Shown here: one piece after another, positions 1-9,547 of the stretch | Layout of the letters: each line of letters begins with the position of its first letter | How positions within the stretch are numbered: position 1 is the first letter of the stretch | From: Candidatus Uhrbacteria bacterium RIFCSPLOWO2_02_FULL_49_11 | GTDB lineage: Bacteria > Patescibacteriota > Patescibacteriia > 2-02-FULL-49-11 | Reading direction: 5' to 3' | Assembly (NCBI GenBank): GCA_001791465.1 | Contig: MGER01000005.1 | Coordinates: 8,134-31,383, forward strand | Length of the DNA stretch: 23,250 bases | The notes under the pieces: generated by a model | What the model was told of the DNA's origin: nothing | Seen by the model: the letters and a program-made list of their open reading frames with translations, nothing else | The model's database searches: none | Program-made: the position numbers and the translations under genes

Positions 1-1
1 G

Positions 2-145
2 ACGGTAAATATGACGCAGTATGTCTCCGATCCCCAGAACAATATCGCGTGGGGAACGCTCCAGATCGTGAGCGTGTCGGTGGGAAGCGCCATTTACAGA
101 CTCCTGGTTTCATGGGAAAATGAAATCAGAAATCTGGAAATATAA
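2..145 (+). CDS. C-terminal fragment of an unrecognised protein
   Basis: An open frame runs from the left edge to a TAA at 143-145 and gives the last 47 residues of a protein whose start lies outside the window. The visible part ends RNLEI and has a short hydrophobic stretch (IVSVSVGSAIYRLLV) followed by a charged tail. I do not recognise a family. It ends only 2 nt before the next ATG, so the two genes are probably cotranscribed. It could instead be a chance open frame, but its position right before the next start favours a real gene. Confidence 0.5.
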   Translation, partial: TVNMTQYVSDPQNNIAWGTLQIVSVSVGSAIYRLLVSWENEIRNLEI

Positions 146-147
146 CC

Positions 148-843
148 ATGCCACTTATGAACAAGAAATATTTCATATTTTTAGTAGCCATTTTGGCGGT
201 GGTGGGGGGAGCCGCGTTGATTTGGTCGATAAAAAATCAAACACCACCCAATCAACCAGTCGCAGGAACCGGTGATAATGCCACACCGCCCGCACCGGCG
301 GATAATGGCACAGAGCCGACCGTCACGCCGGAAATCATTACGTCCGACATTGATACGAGCGACCCGTCTGCCGACGAAGCAGGCTGGAAGACGTACCGGA
401 ATGAGGAGTATGGATTTGAGTTTAGATATCCGAACAACTGGCAAGCTGTTGAAGAAGAAGGCGTATTGGTAAGAATTTATGACCCGCTTCTTTTCTTGGA
501 GAAAGATGCGGGCAGGTCCCCGTGGGCGGATGGGGCTAGATTATCAGTAATAGTACGTAATATAGGGGCAAAATCCATTGATCAATACTTGGATAGTCTA
601 AATAAATCTATTACTGACGGTTCGATTAGTATTTTAGACACCAAAGAAGTCGAGCTCGATAATATGAGAGGCGTTACGAGAGTCATTTCATTTCTCGGTT
701 TAACCAGGACGATTGAGACATACATAAAGAAAGAAGAAGAGGTATTTGTTTTCGTGATTGATTTTGGGATTAACTATGCAGAGATATTTGATCACTATGA
801 GAATTTATATGAAAACATACTTTCGTCGATCCTGATTCAATGA
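148..843 (+). CDS. Membrane-anchored extracytoplasmic protein with a PsbP-like C-terminal domain
   Basis: This 231-residue protein has a single N-terminal membrane segment at about residues 9-27 (YFIFLVAILAVVGGAALIW) behind a short basic start, so it is probably anchored with its body outside the membrane. Residues about 30-75 form a low-complexity linker rich in Pro, Thr, Asn, Ala and Asp. The rest begins with YRNEEYGFEFRYPNNW, a pattern common at the start of PsbP/MOG1-like domains in uncharacterised bacterial surface proteins, and continues as an alpha/beta domain. No lipobox cysteine or catalytic motif is visible. The start could be the ATG at 148 or the in-frame ATG at 157 (MNKKYF), and neither has a clear Shine-Dalgarno site. 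The function is unknown; the fold assignment is tentative. Confidence 0.85.
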   Translation: MPLMNKKYFIFLVAILAVVGGAALIWSIKNQTPPNQPVAGTGDNATPPAPADNGTEPTVTPEIITSDIDTSDPSADEAGWKTYRNEEYGFEFRYPNNWQAVEEEGVLVRIYDPLLFLEKDAGRSPWADGARLSVIVRNIGAKSIDQYLDSLNKSITDGSISILDTKEVELDNMRGVTRVISFLGLTRTIETYIKKEEEVFVFVIDFGINYAEIFDHYENLYENILSSILIQ

Positions 844-946
844 CATAGTGGCCTGATTCACAATCACTCCAGCGGGCTTTTCGTACGAGTCCGTAGATGT
901 GACCATGAGTCACAAAAACAAATAACAGTTCTTTTACAACTCAAAC

Positions 947-984
947 CCCATCAACAGTAGAAAGGAGAAAAATTTATTGATGGG
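947..984. repeat. Inverted repeat CCCATCAA/TTGATGGG
   Basis: A perfect 8-bp inverted repeat (947-954 and 977-984) with a 22-nt loop lies in the spacer before the M23 peptidase gene. It lacks a T-tract, so it could be an operator or an RNA hairpin in the leader rather than a terminator. Nothing else in this 190-nt spacer is recognisable apart from the ribosome binding site. Confidence 0.4.
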
Positions 985-1020
985 CGGCAATCTAATTCAC
1001 TGAAGTTCTGAATTATTCAG

Positions 1021-1026
1021 AAGGAG
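1021..1026 (+). promoter_or_regulatory. Strong Shine-Dalgarno site of the M23 peptidase gene
   Basis: AAGGAG lies 8 nt before the ATG at 1035 and fixes this start. Most other genes here have no comparable site, so it also sets this gene apart from its neighbours. Confidence 0.75.
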
Positions 1027-1034
1027 TAGTAGCC

Positions 1035-4000
1035 ATGAGTAAGCGATTATTTATGTTGCTTATCATCGCATATGCGATGATCCCCAGCGGAATATATCCG
1101 CAGGGGCTTTACTCACCATTTCTCCCTAACGAGTCGTGGTGGGTAAGTCAGTCTCCAGGCCAGACAGGTCATGTGGGTTCATTGGCAAATGCCTGGGATT
1201 TTAATTGGAGCAGTCCTGGCTCTGCCGATTTAGACAAACCGGTTCTGGCGAGCGGAGATGGTGTTGCTGTGTTCGCTGGATTGTCAGGGTCCCTGACTTC
1301 TGGATGGGGGTATACCGTAGTGATTCAGCTGGATGCTGGTGGATATACTCGTGTAGCTCATTTGGACGAGGTCTGTGTCAAAGTGGGTGAATACGTGCAA
1401 CGAGGTCAGGTTGTGGGATTGAATGGAAGCACCGGACAATCCACTGGCCCGCATATCCATTACCAATATCAGGATACCAAGAACGGAAGTTCAACTCCTT
1501 CAAGTTTTGCTGATATTGGGAACCCGACTGGATGCGATTGTGGTTCAGAGCCAGGTGGGGGTGCTTATCATTACACCTCCGCCAACACCCCCCTCTTTGA
1601 CGCAGTCTTCACCGCGTCAGGAGGTAGCAGCGCTTTCGGCCAGACGATCGAGCTCTCCGAATACGGCTGGTGGGATAGCTGGACATCCGGCGATTACGCC
1701 AATGTCTACCTTACGCATCCCAATCAGTCCATTCAGGGCGGTTCCCTTGCCAATCCTCATATCGTCTATGACGCGATGAGAGGCGCAAGGAAGGCGGTGC
1801 TCTGTTTCGGCCAGATGTTCGGGAAATGGTCTGCCATGAACAATCCCGGCGCCGGTCCCAATTCCTATCTTGCCGCACCGATCGATTCCGAATACGTCTG
1901 GGCAGGTTATACTCTCCAGGATTGTCAGGGAGGGTATATTCGTTGGAACGGCTCTGTAGCGGAAGATTTTCCGTATCCCGAATGGTTCGGCCCTGGTGCG
2001 TTTGATCCGAGCGGCGGATTGTCCTCGCAGCAGCCCGAATTGTTGCTGCAAAACCTGCCGCAAGGAAACGGATACCCCTTAATAGCATGGTCTCCGACCG
2101 CGAGCTATCTTTTTGTTGAATGTTACAAAAAGAACGGCATGGCGGCCAATCTCGGCTGGGCTTACGCCGGTGCGGTTCCCGGGAGTCCCGCTTCGGTGCA
2201 CAAGTGGAATTTCACCTGGCCGGGAGGTCAGAGCGATTTTTACTGGGTGCAGAATTTCGATGACGGTGCCTATGGGGACTGTATTATCATGTACGATCCC
2301 GATAACGCAGGATCCACCGGCTTTACCCCGGCAGACGGTCTGAACAAGGCGCGTCTCATCAGAGGGAATATCTGGATCACATACCGTAACAACAACTGGA
2401 TATCCATCCTCGGCGCGCCGGTGAATAACCAACACGGATCTCCAGGCAACATTGTCCAGGAGTTTCAGTTGGGCGTGGTGACCGATAACGGTTCAACCGT
2501 CACTTATTCGCTCTACAGCGCCGGACTCGCCAGTCTCCATATCAGCTCCGATCCGGAAGGCGGCGCGGTCTTGGTGGACGACGCAGCACCTTACACGGGT
2601 GCCACCACTCCTACAGTGCTGTTCGCGGACGACGCGGGCAATCATGTGGTGAGGATCGCGCTGGAAGGGCAGGAGCAGATCGTGAACGTGAGCGCGGCCG
2701 CCAACGTGGTCACCGAAGTGTCGGTAAGCTTTAACGAACAACAAGGATCCATTTCCGTGATTACGCCGAACGGCGGCGCTTATCCGGTTTCCAGCACTCT
2801 CGATATCTCCTGGAGCGGATTCAGCGGCGCGGTGCAGATCGACCTGTCCCGTGACGGCGGCCAGAACTGGGAATCCATGCAGTCTTGGAGCGGATCGCAG
2901 ACCTACTCGTGGGAAGTCACGGGGTCGGAATCAGATGAATGCCTGATAAAGGTGTACGAGCTGGGAAATTCGAGCAATTACGATGTCAGCAACGGGTTCT
3001 TCACCATCGGCGATCCCAACGATCCGCCGGCGGCGCAGTCTTTCCCAGATACCGTGGTGTACCGTAATCCTCTGGTCATCGATTTAACGTCCAAGGTATC
3101 GGATACCGATGGCACGGTGAATTGGAACACTCTTTCCGTGACCAGTTCTCCGGACGGGAACAGCGTGGTGAATAGTGGCGCTCACACCGTCACCTTCACG
3201 CCGAGTTTCCTGTATTTCGGTTCCACGCAGGTGAAGTACACTGTGCAGGACAATGACGGAGCCGTATCGAACGAAGGGACCGTCACCATCAACGTTCAAG
3301 TGGCGACCTCCGTCATCGATAACGGCGATTTCCAGACCCAGTCACTGCCGCCATGGTTCCAGGAATCCTCGGACACCAATGATGCCGATATCAACTACGG
3401 CTACAAACGATTCGGTCCCGGAGATCCGTATAACAGCACGCATTACCTGTTCGTATACGTTCCTCCGATCGATCAGTTCGGTTTCGGGCAGGATTCCGTC
3501 ACTATTCTGCAATCCGGGCTTCACTTCGAGGCAGGATCGCATACCATCACCTTTGACGGGAACCGATTCGCCAGAGATGTTCCGATTCTCTTTCAACTCT
3601 TTACCCATGATCGGTCAACCCTGCTCTGGAGCGGCACCAGGATCGTCACCAGCCAGACGTATTGGGACGATTATTCCATCGGTCTCAGCCTCGATGATCC
3701 GGTCGTGGAAGCCGTGCTCAAGCTCAAGTTCGGGCCGGTATCCGGTGTGGGTGCTTACTGCAAGGTGGATGACATTTCTCTGGATGGTGAGTTGAGTAAG
3801 AGGATCGCGCCGCAGGATGAAGCATCCGAATCGTCTGTGCCCAAACAGTTTGCCCTGTATCAAAACCACCCGAATCCGTTCAATCCCACCACGACGTTCC
3901 GGTTCGATTTGCCGGAACAGGCGCACGTCAGGCTCGCGGTCTACAATATTATAGGCCAAAAGTCGATGATGGTGATTGATGGCGAAATGGATGCGGGCGC

Positions 4001-4106
4001 GCATTCAGTTATTTGGGACGCGTCACAGCTTCCCAGTGGCGTGTATTTCTACACATTGGAAGCGGGATCGTTCCTCGCGACTAAGAAGTTGGTTCTTTTA
4101 AAATAG
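1035..4106 (+). CDS. Secreted M23-like metallopeptidase with PEGA/Ig-like modules and a T9SS sorting domain
   Basis: The 1023-residue protein starts with a signal peptide (about residues 1-22) and a LytM/M23-type domain at about 40-150. Its candidate zinc/catalytic residues are H46, D55 (NAWDFNW), H109 and the GPHIHYQY pair H140/H142. Family members usually cut peptidoglycan or other peptides at glycine-rich sites. A long middle region of unclear fold follows, then a PEGA-like domain near 495-570, an Ig-like module near 575-655 (ITPNGGAYPVSSTLDISW), a cadherin/Ig-like repeat near 660-760 and a lectin-like segment near 765-910. The last 85 or so residues (YQNHPNPFNPTTTFRF ... PSGVYFYTLEAG) are a textbook type A T9SS C-terminal sorting domain, which directs outer-membrane secretion in Bacteroidota/FCB bacteria. 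That is out of keeping with a Patescibacteria-like context. The strong AAGGAG supports the start. The M23 and T9SS calls are firm; the middle domains are approximate. Confidence 0.93.
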   Translation: MSKRLFMLLIIAYAMIPSGIYPQGLYSPFLPNESWWVSQSPGQTGHVGSLANAWDFNWSSPGSADLDKPVLASGDGVAVFAGLSGSLTSGWGYTVVIQLDAGGYTRVAHLDEVCVKVGEYVQRGQVVGLNGSTGQSTGPHIHYQYQDTKNGSSTPSSFADIGNPTGCDCGSEPGGGAYHYTSANTPLFDAVFTASGGSSAFGQTIELSEYGWWDSWTSGDYANVYLTHPNQSIQGGSLANPHIVYDAMRGARKAVLCFGQMFGKWSAMNNPGAGPNSYLAAPIDSEYVWAGYTLQDCQGGYIRWNGSVAEDFPYPEWFGPGAFDPSGGLSSQQPELLLQNLPQGNGYPLIAWSPTASYLFVECYKKNGMAANLGWAYAGAVPGSPASVHKWNFTWPGGQSDFYWVQNFDDGAYGDCIIMYDPDNAGSTGFTPADGLNKARLIRGNIWITYRNNNWISILGAPVNNQHGSPGNIVQEFQLGVVTDNGSTVTYSLYSAGLASLHISSDPEGGAVLVDDAAPYTGATTPTVLFADDAGNHVVRIALEGQEQIVNVSAAANVVTEVSVSFNEQQGSISVITPNGGAYPVSSTLDISWSGFSGAVQIDLSRDGGQNWESMQSWSGSQTYSWEVTGSESDECLIKVYELGNSSNYDVSNGFFTIGDPNDPPAAQSFPDTVVYRNPLVIDLTSKVSDTDGTVNWNTLSVTSSPDGNSVVNSGAHTVTFTPSFLYFGSTQVKYTVQDNDGAVSNEGTVTINVQVATSVIDNGDFQTQSLPPWFQESSDTNDADINYGYKRFGPGDPYNSTHYLFVYVPPIDQFGFGQDSVTILQSGLHFEAGSHTITFDGNRFARDVPILFQLFTHDRSTLLWSGTRIVTSQTYWDDYSIGLSLDDPVVEAVLKLKFGPVSGVGAYCKVDDISLDGELSKRIAPQDEASESSVPKQFALYQNHPNPFNPTTTFRFDLPEQAHVRLAVYNIIGQKSMMVIDGEMDAGAHSVIWDASQLPSGVYFYTLEAGSFLATKKLVLLK

Positions 4107-4131
4107 CTCGTTGAAACACCCCCTCTTTTAG

Positions 4132-4153
4132 TCTCCCCCTTTTTAAGGGGAGA
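4132..4153 (+). terminator. Hairpin after the M23 peptidase gene
   Basis: CCCCTT and AAGGGG pair across a 3-nt T loop. Outside a bulged C, TCT and AGA extend the stem. It starts about 25 nt after the stop codon. No T-tract follows, so termination is uncertain; a short dispersed palindrome is the alternative. Confidence 0.4.
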
Positions 4154-4173
4154 ATATTGAGGGACGAAAGTTA

Positions 4174-4191
4174 CTCTCTCTCTCTCTCTCT
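4174..4191. repeat. CT dinucleotide microsatellite (nine units)
   Basis: Nine perfect CT units lie in the spacer between the M23 peptidase gene and gyrB. It is non-coding and upstream of the terminator-like hairpin and the gyrB promoter, so there is no obvious phase-variation target. Such a perfect tract could vary in length between strains. Confidence 0.8.
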
Positions 4192-4247
4192 TCATTCGGA
4201 AACAGAATGAGGAGGAAAGAGATCGCGTAACTAAACCTTTGACCCAT

Positions 4248-4281
4248 AGCCCTGCGGAGCGCTGACTTCGCAGGGCTTTAT
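4248..4281 (+). terminator. Rho-independent-like terminator before the gyrB promoter
   Basis: A perfect 9-bp stem AGCCCTGCG/CGCAGGGCT (4248-4256 and 4269-4277) with a 12-nt loop is followed by TTATTAATATT. The stem is GC-rich, but the T-run is interrupted. It separates the upstream transcript from the gyrB promoter. Confidence 0.6.
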
Positions 4282-4303
4282 TAATATTGGTGGTCATTAT
4301 ACT

Positions 4304-4333
4304 CTGGCAGGGGGTATTTTTTTGTGCTATAAT
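4304..4333 (+). promoter_or_regulatory. Extended -10 promoter for the small ORF and gyrB
   Basis: A perfect TATAAT at 4328-4333 is preceded by TGC (extended -10). CTGGCA at 4304-4309 matches TTGACA at 4 of 6 bases with an 18-nt spacer. The expected transcript start, about 4340, is 2 nt before an ATG, which predicts a leaderless mRNA. Confidence 0.7.
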
Positions 4334-4341
4334 AAAGCCAG

Positions 4342-6598
<2,257 letters not shown>

Positions 6599-6615
6599 AC
6601 ATCTCAAAACTTAAA

Positions 6616-6709
6616 TGTCGTCCTTCGACAAGCTCAGGATGACAAAGTACTTCTGTCATGGTGAGCGATGTCATAGTGAGCCGAGTCGAACTACGAGTCG
6701 AACCATGAG
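6616..6709. repeat. Dispersed repeat element with imperfect inverted arms
   Basis: The left arm (6618-6644) contains TCCTTCGACAAGCTCAGGA followed by TGACA. The right part (6654-6709) carries TGTCATGGTGAGC and two copies of GAGTCGAAC, which resemble the reverse complement of the left arm. This type of sequence (CTTCGACAAGCTCAGG) is a familiar short intergenic repeat in many environmental bacterial genomes. It fills most of the spacer between gyrB and the next gene. Confidence 0.6.
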
Positions 6710-6745
6710 ATATAGTTTTGAGTCTTGCGTTTTTAGTTTTTAATT

Positions 6746-7966
6746 ATGTTGTTCCTAAGCACCCTCCGCAATGCTCCTGTCTATGACAGTAGTTTTGTGT
6801 TGGTTGGGAAATATAAGGATATTATCGCCTCTGTGGTCGCAGACCAGTACGCCCCCGTAAAATCATTAGTGGTGACGCTTATAAAAGGGAAGGGAGAGCT
6901 TATTATTCCCTGGAATGTGGTAGAGAACGCGAGCAGGGTGGGTATCCATCTTTCCACTTTATTGACGCGCGTGGCGCCGGTGCAAGAGAATGGTATCGAC
7001 ATCAGGCTGCGTGAAAAAGTCCTTGATCACCAGATTGTGGATATTACTGGCGCACGCGTGGTGCGCGTGAATGATTTGCAGTTGGGAACTATTGAAGGCC
7101 GCATGTGCGTCATCGCCATTGACGTGAGCCAGAAAGCACTGCTCAGGCGCCTCAATCTTGATTGGGTGGATCTATTTAATCTGATACCGGTGAAGCTCAT
7201 TGATTGGCGGCAGGCGAATCTCGTGTCAGGTTCGGTGCAGGTCGCGGCGCTTTCTAAAGACGTGGTGCATATGCACCCTGCTGATATCGCCACGATCGTG
7301 GGAGATCTGAATGTGAACCAAGGGAGCGAGCTGGTGAAATCCCTTGACCTTGCCACTGCCGCGCGGGTATTTGAGGAAATAGACCCTGAAACGCGGCGCA
7401 TTTTAGTGAAAGCAATGAGCCCCGACAAAGTGGCGTTGATTACCGATAAAATGCCGCTTGATGAAGTTGTCGATCTTTTAAAGTCTCTCCCGGCGGCGAC
7501 GTGCAAGGAATTGCTCTCTCATCTTCAATCATCGCGCGCGGCAACCGCGGAACGATTGCTCCAGTATGCAAACCACTCCGCGGGCGGGCTCATGACGACG
7601 GAATTCATTAAGTGCAGTCTCACTCGTACCGTTGCCCAAGTCATAGAAGAAATTAAGAAACGCTCTTTTACCTTTCGTTTCATCCATTATGTGTATGTAG
7701 TGGATGAAGAGAACCGATTCGTGGGAGTTGCTTCCTTTCGGCGTCTGATAACGAGCGATCCGAACCAGACTGTGCAGGAAGTCATGCGCGACCGCAGGGG
7801 ATTAAAAGTATTGAGGCCTGAACAACCATTAAGAGAGGTTGCGGTGATTATGGCAAAATACAAATTGTTCTCGGCGGCAGTCGTCGATAAGAAAAGGCAA
7901 TTGCTCGGCGTCATTACCATGGATGACATAATGCGCCAGCTCGTATCACACGTATATGATGTCTGA
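6746..7966 (+). CDS. PRC-barrel/MgtE-N/CBS domain protein, probable Mg2+-sensing partner of the transporter downstream
   Basis: The soluble 406-residue protein has two PRC-barrel-like units at about residues 8-80 and 88-137. An MgtE intracellular N domain follows at about 170-265 (helical repeats such as MHPADIATIVGDL and LPAATCKELLSHL). A CBS domain pair covers about 270-400. The junction ANHSAGGLMTTEFI is the classic MgtE linker between N and CBS domains. In MgtE channels these two domains sense cytosolic Mg2+ and gate the pore, but the MgtE membrane domain is absent here. The gene lies 56 nt upstream of an Nramp-family transporter, so the parsimonious reading is a regulatory subunit that senses Mg2+ or nucleotide and controls that transporter. 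No Shine-Dalgarno site is visible before the ATG. The domain calls are firm; the partnership is inferred. Confidence 0.92.
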   Translation: MLFLSTLRNAPVYDSSFVLVGKYKDIIASVVADQYAPVKSLVVTLIKGKGELIIPWNVVENASRVGIHLSTLLTRVAPVQENGIDIRLREKVLDHQIVDITGARVVRVNDLQLGTIEGRMCVIAIDVSQKALLRRLNLDWVDLFNLIPVKLIDWRQANLVSGSVQVAALSKDVVHMHPADIATIVGDLNVNQGSELVKSLDLATAARVFEEIDPETRRILVKAMSPDKVALITDKMPLDEVVDLLKSLPAATCKELLSHLQSSRAATAERLLQYANHSAGGLMTTEFIKCSLTRTVAQVIEEIKKRSFTFRFIHYVYVVDEENRFVGVASFRRLITSDPNQTVQEVMRDRRGLKVLRPEQPLREVAVIMAKYKLFSAAVVDKKRQLLGVITMDDIMRQLVSHVYDV

Positions 7967-7994
7967 TGAGGCGGGGGGTAATTTGTAACAATGA

Positions 7995-8006
7995 ATCTAC
8001 GTAGAT
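7995..8006. promoter_or_regulatory. Perfect 12-bp palindrome ATCTACGTAGAT
   Basis: The palindrome has no central spacer and lies between the MgtE-N/CBS gene and the Nramp gene, 16 nt before the Nramp ATG. It could be a repressor operator; a site this short may also be chance. Confidence 0.3.
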
Positions 8007-8022
8007 ATTTTTCCACAATTTT

Positions 8023-9279
8023 ATGGTGCCAATTTTCAAACGCTGGCTGCTGCGGGCGAGCATCATATTGAGCGTGGTCGGTCCTGGCATCATTTCCGGC
8101 ACGGCGGATAATGATGCGGGCGGCATTACGACTTATTCGATCGTGGGCGCCCATTACGGGTACCAGATGCTTTGGCTGCTTCCCCTTGTCGGGCTTGTGC
8201 TGTGGCTTACGCAGGACATGGGCGCGCGCTTGGGACTTGTGACGGGCAAAGGCCTTGCGGCCCTCATACGGGAGAATTTCAGCATTCGGCTCACGGTAAT
8301 CGTCATTATTCTCACTGGCATATCAAATTGGATGAATATCGTGGCTGAATTTGCCGGCGTCGCATCGGTTGCGCATCTCTACCATTTTCCCAAAACGCTC
8401 CTCGTGGCGATCGCCGCAGCCGCCATATCTTTTGTCGTAATAAAGGGCAATTTTCAGATCGTCCAGCGCGTATTCCTTACCTCATCAGTGCTATATCTTG
8501 CGTATGTCATCGCAGGATTGAAGGCAAATCCCGATTGGGCCGCGGTCGTCAAAGGCTCATTCATTCCTCACTTTTCCCTGGAACACGGATTTTTATTTAC
8601 CGCTATTGCCTTGGTGGGGACCACCGTGACCGCCTGGGGGCAGTTTTTTATCCAATCGTATTATGTGGACAAGGGGGTAAAAGATGCGGACATTAAATTA
8701 ATGAGGTGGGATATCACCGCCGGCACGCTATGGACCATTGTGGTCGCTTTTTTTATCGTGGTTGCTACCGCGAGCACGCTTTACCCGAAAGGCATACAGA
8801 TTAATGATGCCGCGCAAGCCGCCGCGGCGCTCGAGCCGTTTGCGGGCTATCTTGCCAAGCACCTGTTTGCATGGGGGCTTCTTAATGCGTCGCTTTTGGG
8901 CGCGGGCGTGGTTACCATTGCGACCTCATACCTCATCACGGAGGCATTTGGGTGGGAAGGGAAGGTGGATTTGGGATTGCGGGAATCTCCCGCATTTTAT
9001 AAATTGTTCCTTTTTTTTATCATCACCGCGGGGCTTTTCGTGCTGATTCCCTCGATCCCTCTCGTGCCGACCATTGTGTTCTCCCAAGCGCTCAATGCGA
9101 TGGTGCTCCCTTTGCTCTTTATCTGCATGATGGTGCTTTTGAATAGAAAAGATATTATGGGAACGAAAACAAATTCCCGTTTAAACAACGTATTAGTCCT
9201 TGCCGCCATTTTTTTGGTGAGCGCGCTCAATATCAGTTATTGCTATGCGCTTGTTTCACAGTTTCTGAAAATACTTTGA
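8023..9279 (+). CDS. Nramp-family divalent metal transporter with non-canonical metal site
   Basis: The 418-residue inner-membrane protein has about 11 hydrophobic segments and the LeuT-like Nramp layout. TM1 carries GPGIISGTADNDAGG: D31 matches the conserved Asp of the DPGN motif, but the Asn position is Gly (G34). TM6 reads GTTVTAWGQFF (199-209) where Mn/Fe transporters have a Met-Pro-His motif, so the soft Met ligand and the conserved His are both missing. Nramp-related Mg2+ transporters (NRMT) are known to diverge at this site, and Met loss is generally linked to altered ion preference. Together with the upstream MgtE-N/CBS protein this favours Mg2+ or another hard divalent ion over Mn2+/Fe2+. 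It could also be an uncharacterised MntH-like branch. The fold is confident; the substrate is inferred. Confidence 0.93.
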   Translation: MVPIFKRWLLRASIILSVVGPGIISGTADNDAGGITTYSIVGAHYGYQMLWLLPLVGLVLWLTQDMGARLGLVTGKGLAALIRENFSIRLTVIVIILTGISNWMNIVAEFAGVASVAHLYHFPKTLLVAIAAAAISFVVIKGNFQIVQRVFLTSSVLYLAYVIAGLKANPDWAAVVKGSFIPHFSLEHGFLFTAIALVGTTVTAWGQFFIQSYYVDKGVKDADIKLMRWDITAGTLWTIVVAFFIVVATASTLYPKGIQINDAAQAAAALEPFAGYLAKHLFAWGLLNASLLGAGVVTIATSYLITEAFGWEGKVDLGLRESPAFYKLFLFFIITAGLFVLIPSIPLVPTIVFSQALNAMVLPLLFICMMVLLNRKDIMGTKTNSRLNNVLVLAAIFLVSALNISYCYALVSQFLKIL

Positions 9280-9321
9280 TGAAGCGAACAATAGAATAAA
9301 TGTGGATTTATGCGAATATAT

Positions 9322-9439
9322 ACAGGCATTAGGGCGCTTAAAAAAATAACATATCCCACCATCTACGCCATACGTTGACAAAATAAGGATAAACCTATGG
9401 GAAAAGTGAAATGTTATTTTTTACGGCGCCTTAGCCTGT
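9322..9439. repeat. Long imperfect inverted repeat (about 30-bp arms) around 58 nt
   Basis: Arms 9322-9352 and 9411-9439 start with ACAGGC and end with AAAATAACAT (left arm, and right arm as reverse complement). They match at about 25 of 29 aligned positions, with a 2-nt bulge. CCCA (9355-9358) and TGGG (9398-9401) extend pairing inward. TTTTTG follows the right arm, so it may act as a large terminator for the Nramp gene. It may also be a small mobile element. The rest of this 268-nt spacer shows nothing clear except the next ribosome binding site. Confidence 0.55.
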
Positions 9440-9537
9440 TTTTGTGTCATGTGGGTTGCTTTTTTCCGCAGATCATGTAAAATCGTTGAGAACAAATAAT
9501 GAGAATAAACAATGGTTGAAAATTACAAATAAAATTC

Positions 9538-9544
9538 GAGGTGA
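9538..9544 (+). promoter_or_regulatory. Shine-Dalgarno site of the M61-like gene
   Basis: GAGGTGA ends 3 nt before the ATG at 9548, with the GAGG core about 6 nt away. Like the M23 gene, and unlike most neighbours, this gene has a strong site that fixes its start. Confidence 0.65.
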
Positions 9545-9547
9545 ATC

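Noticed and set aside
6599..6745. Mg2+ riboswitch (M-box) before the MgtE-N/CBS gene
   Set aside because: The spacer is only about 150 nt and mostly a dispersed repeat; no conserved M-box core was recognised.
9322..9439. Integron attC site
   Set aside because: The arms resemble a foldable recombination site, but the core words RYYYAAC and GTTRRRY are absent at the ends and no integrase gene is present.
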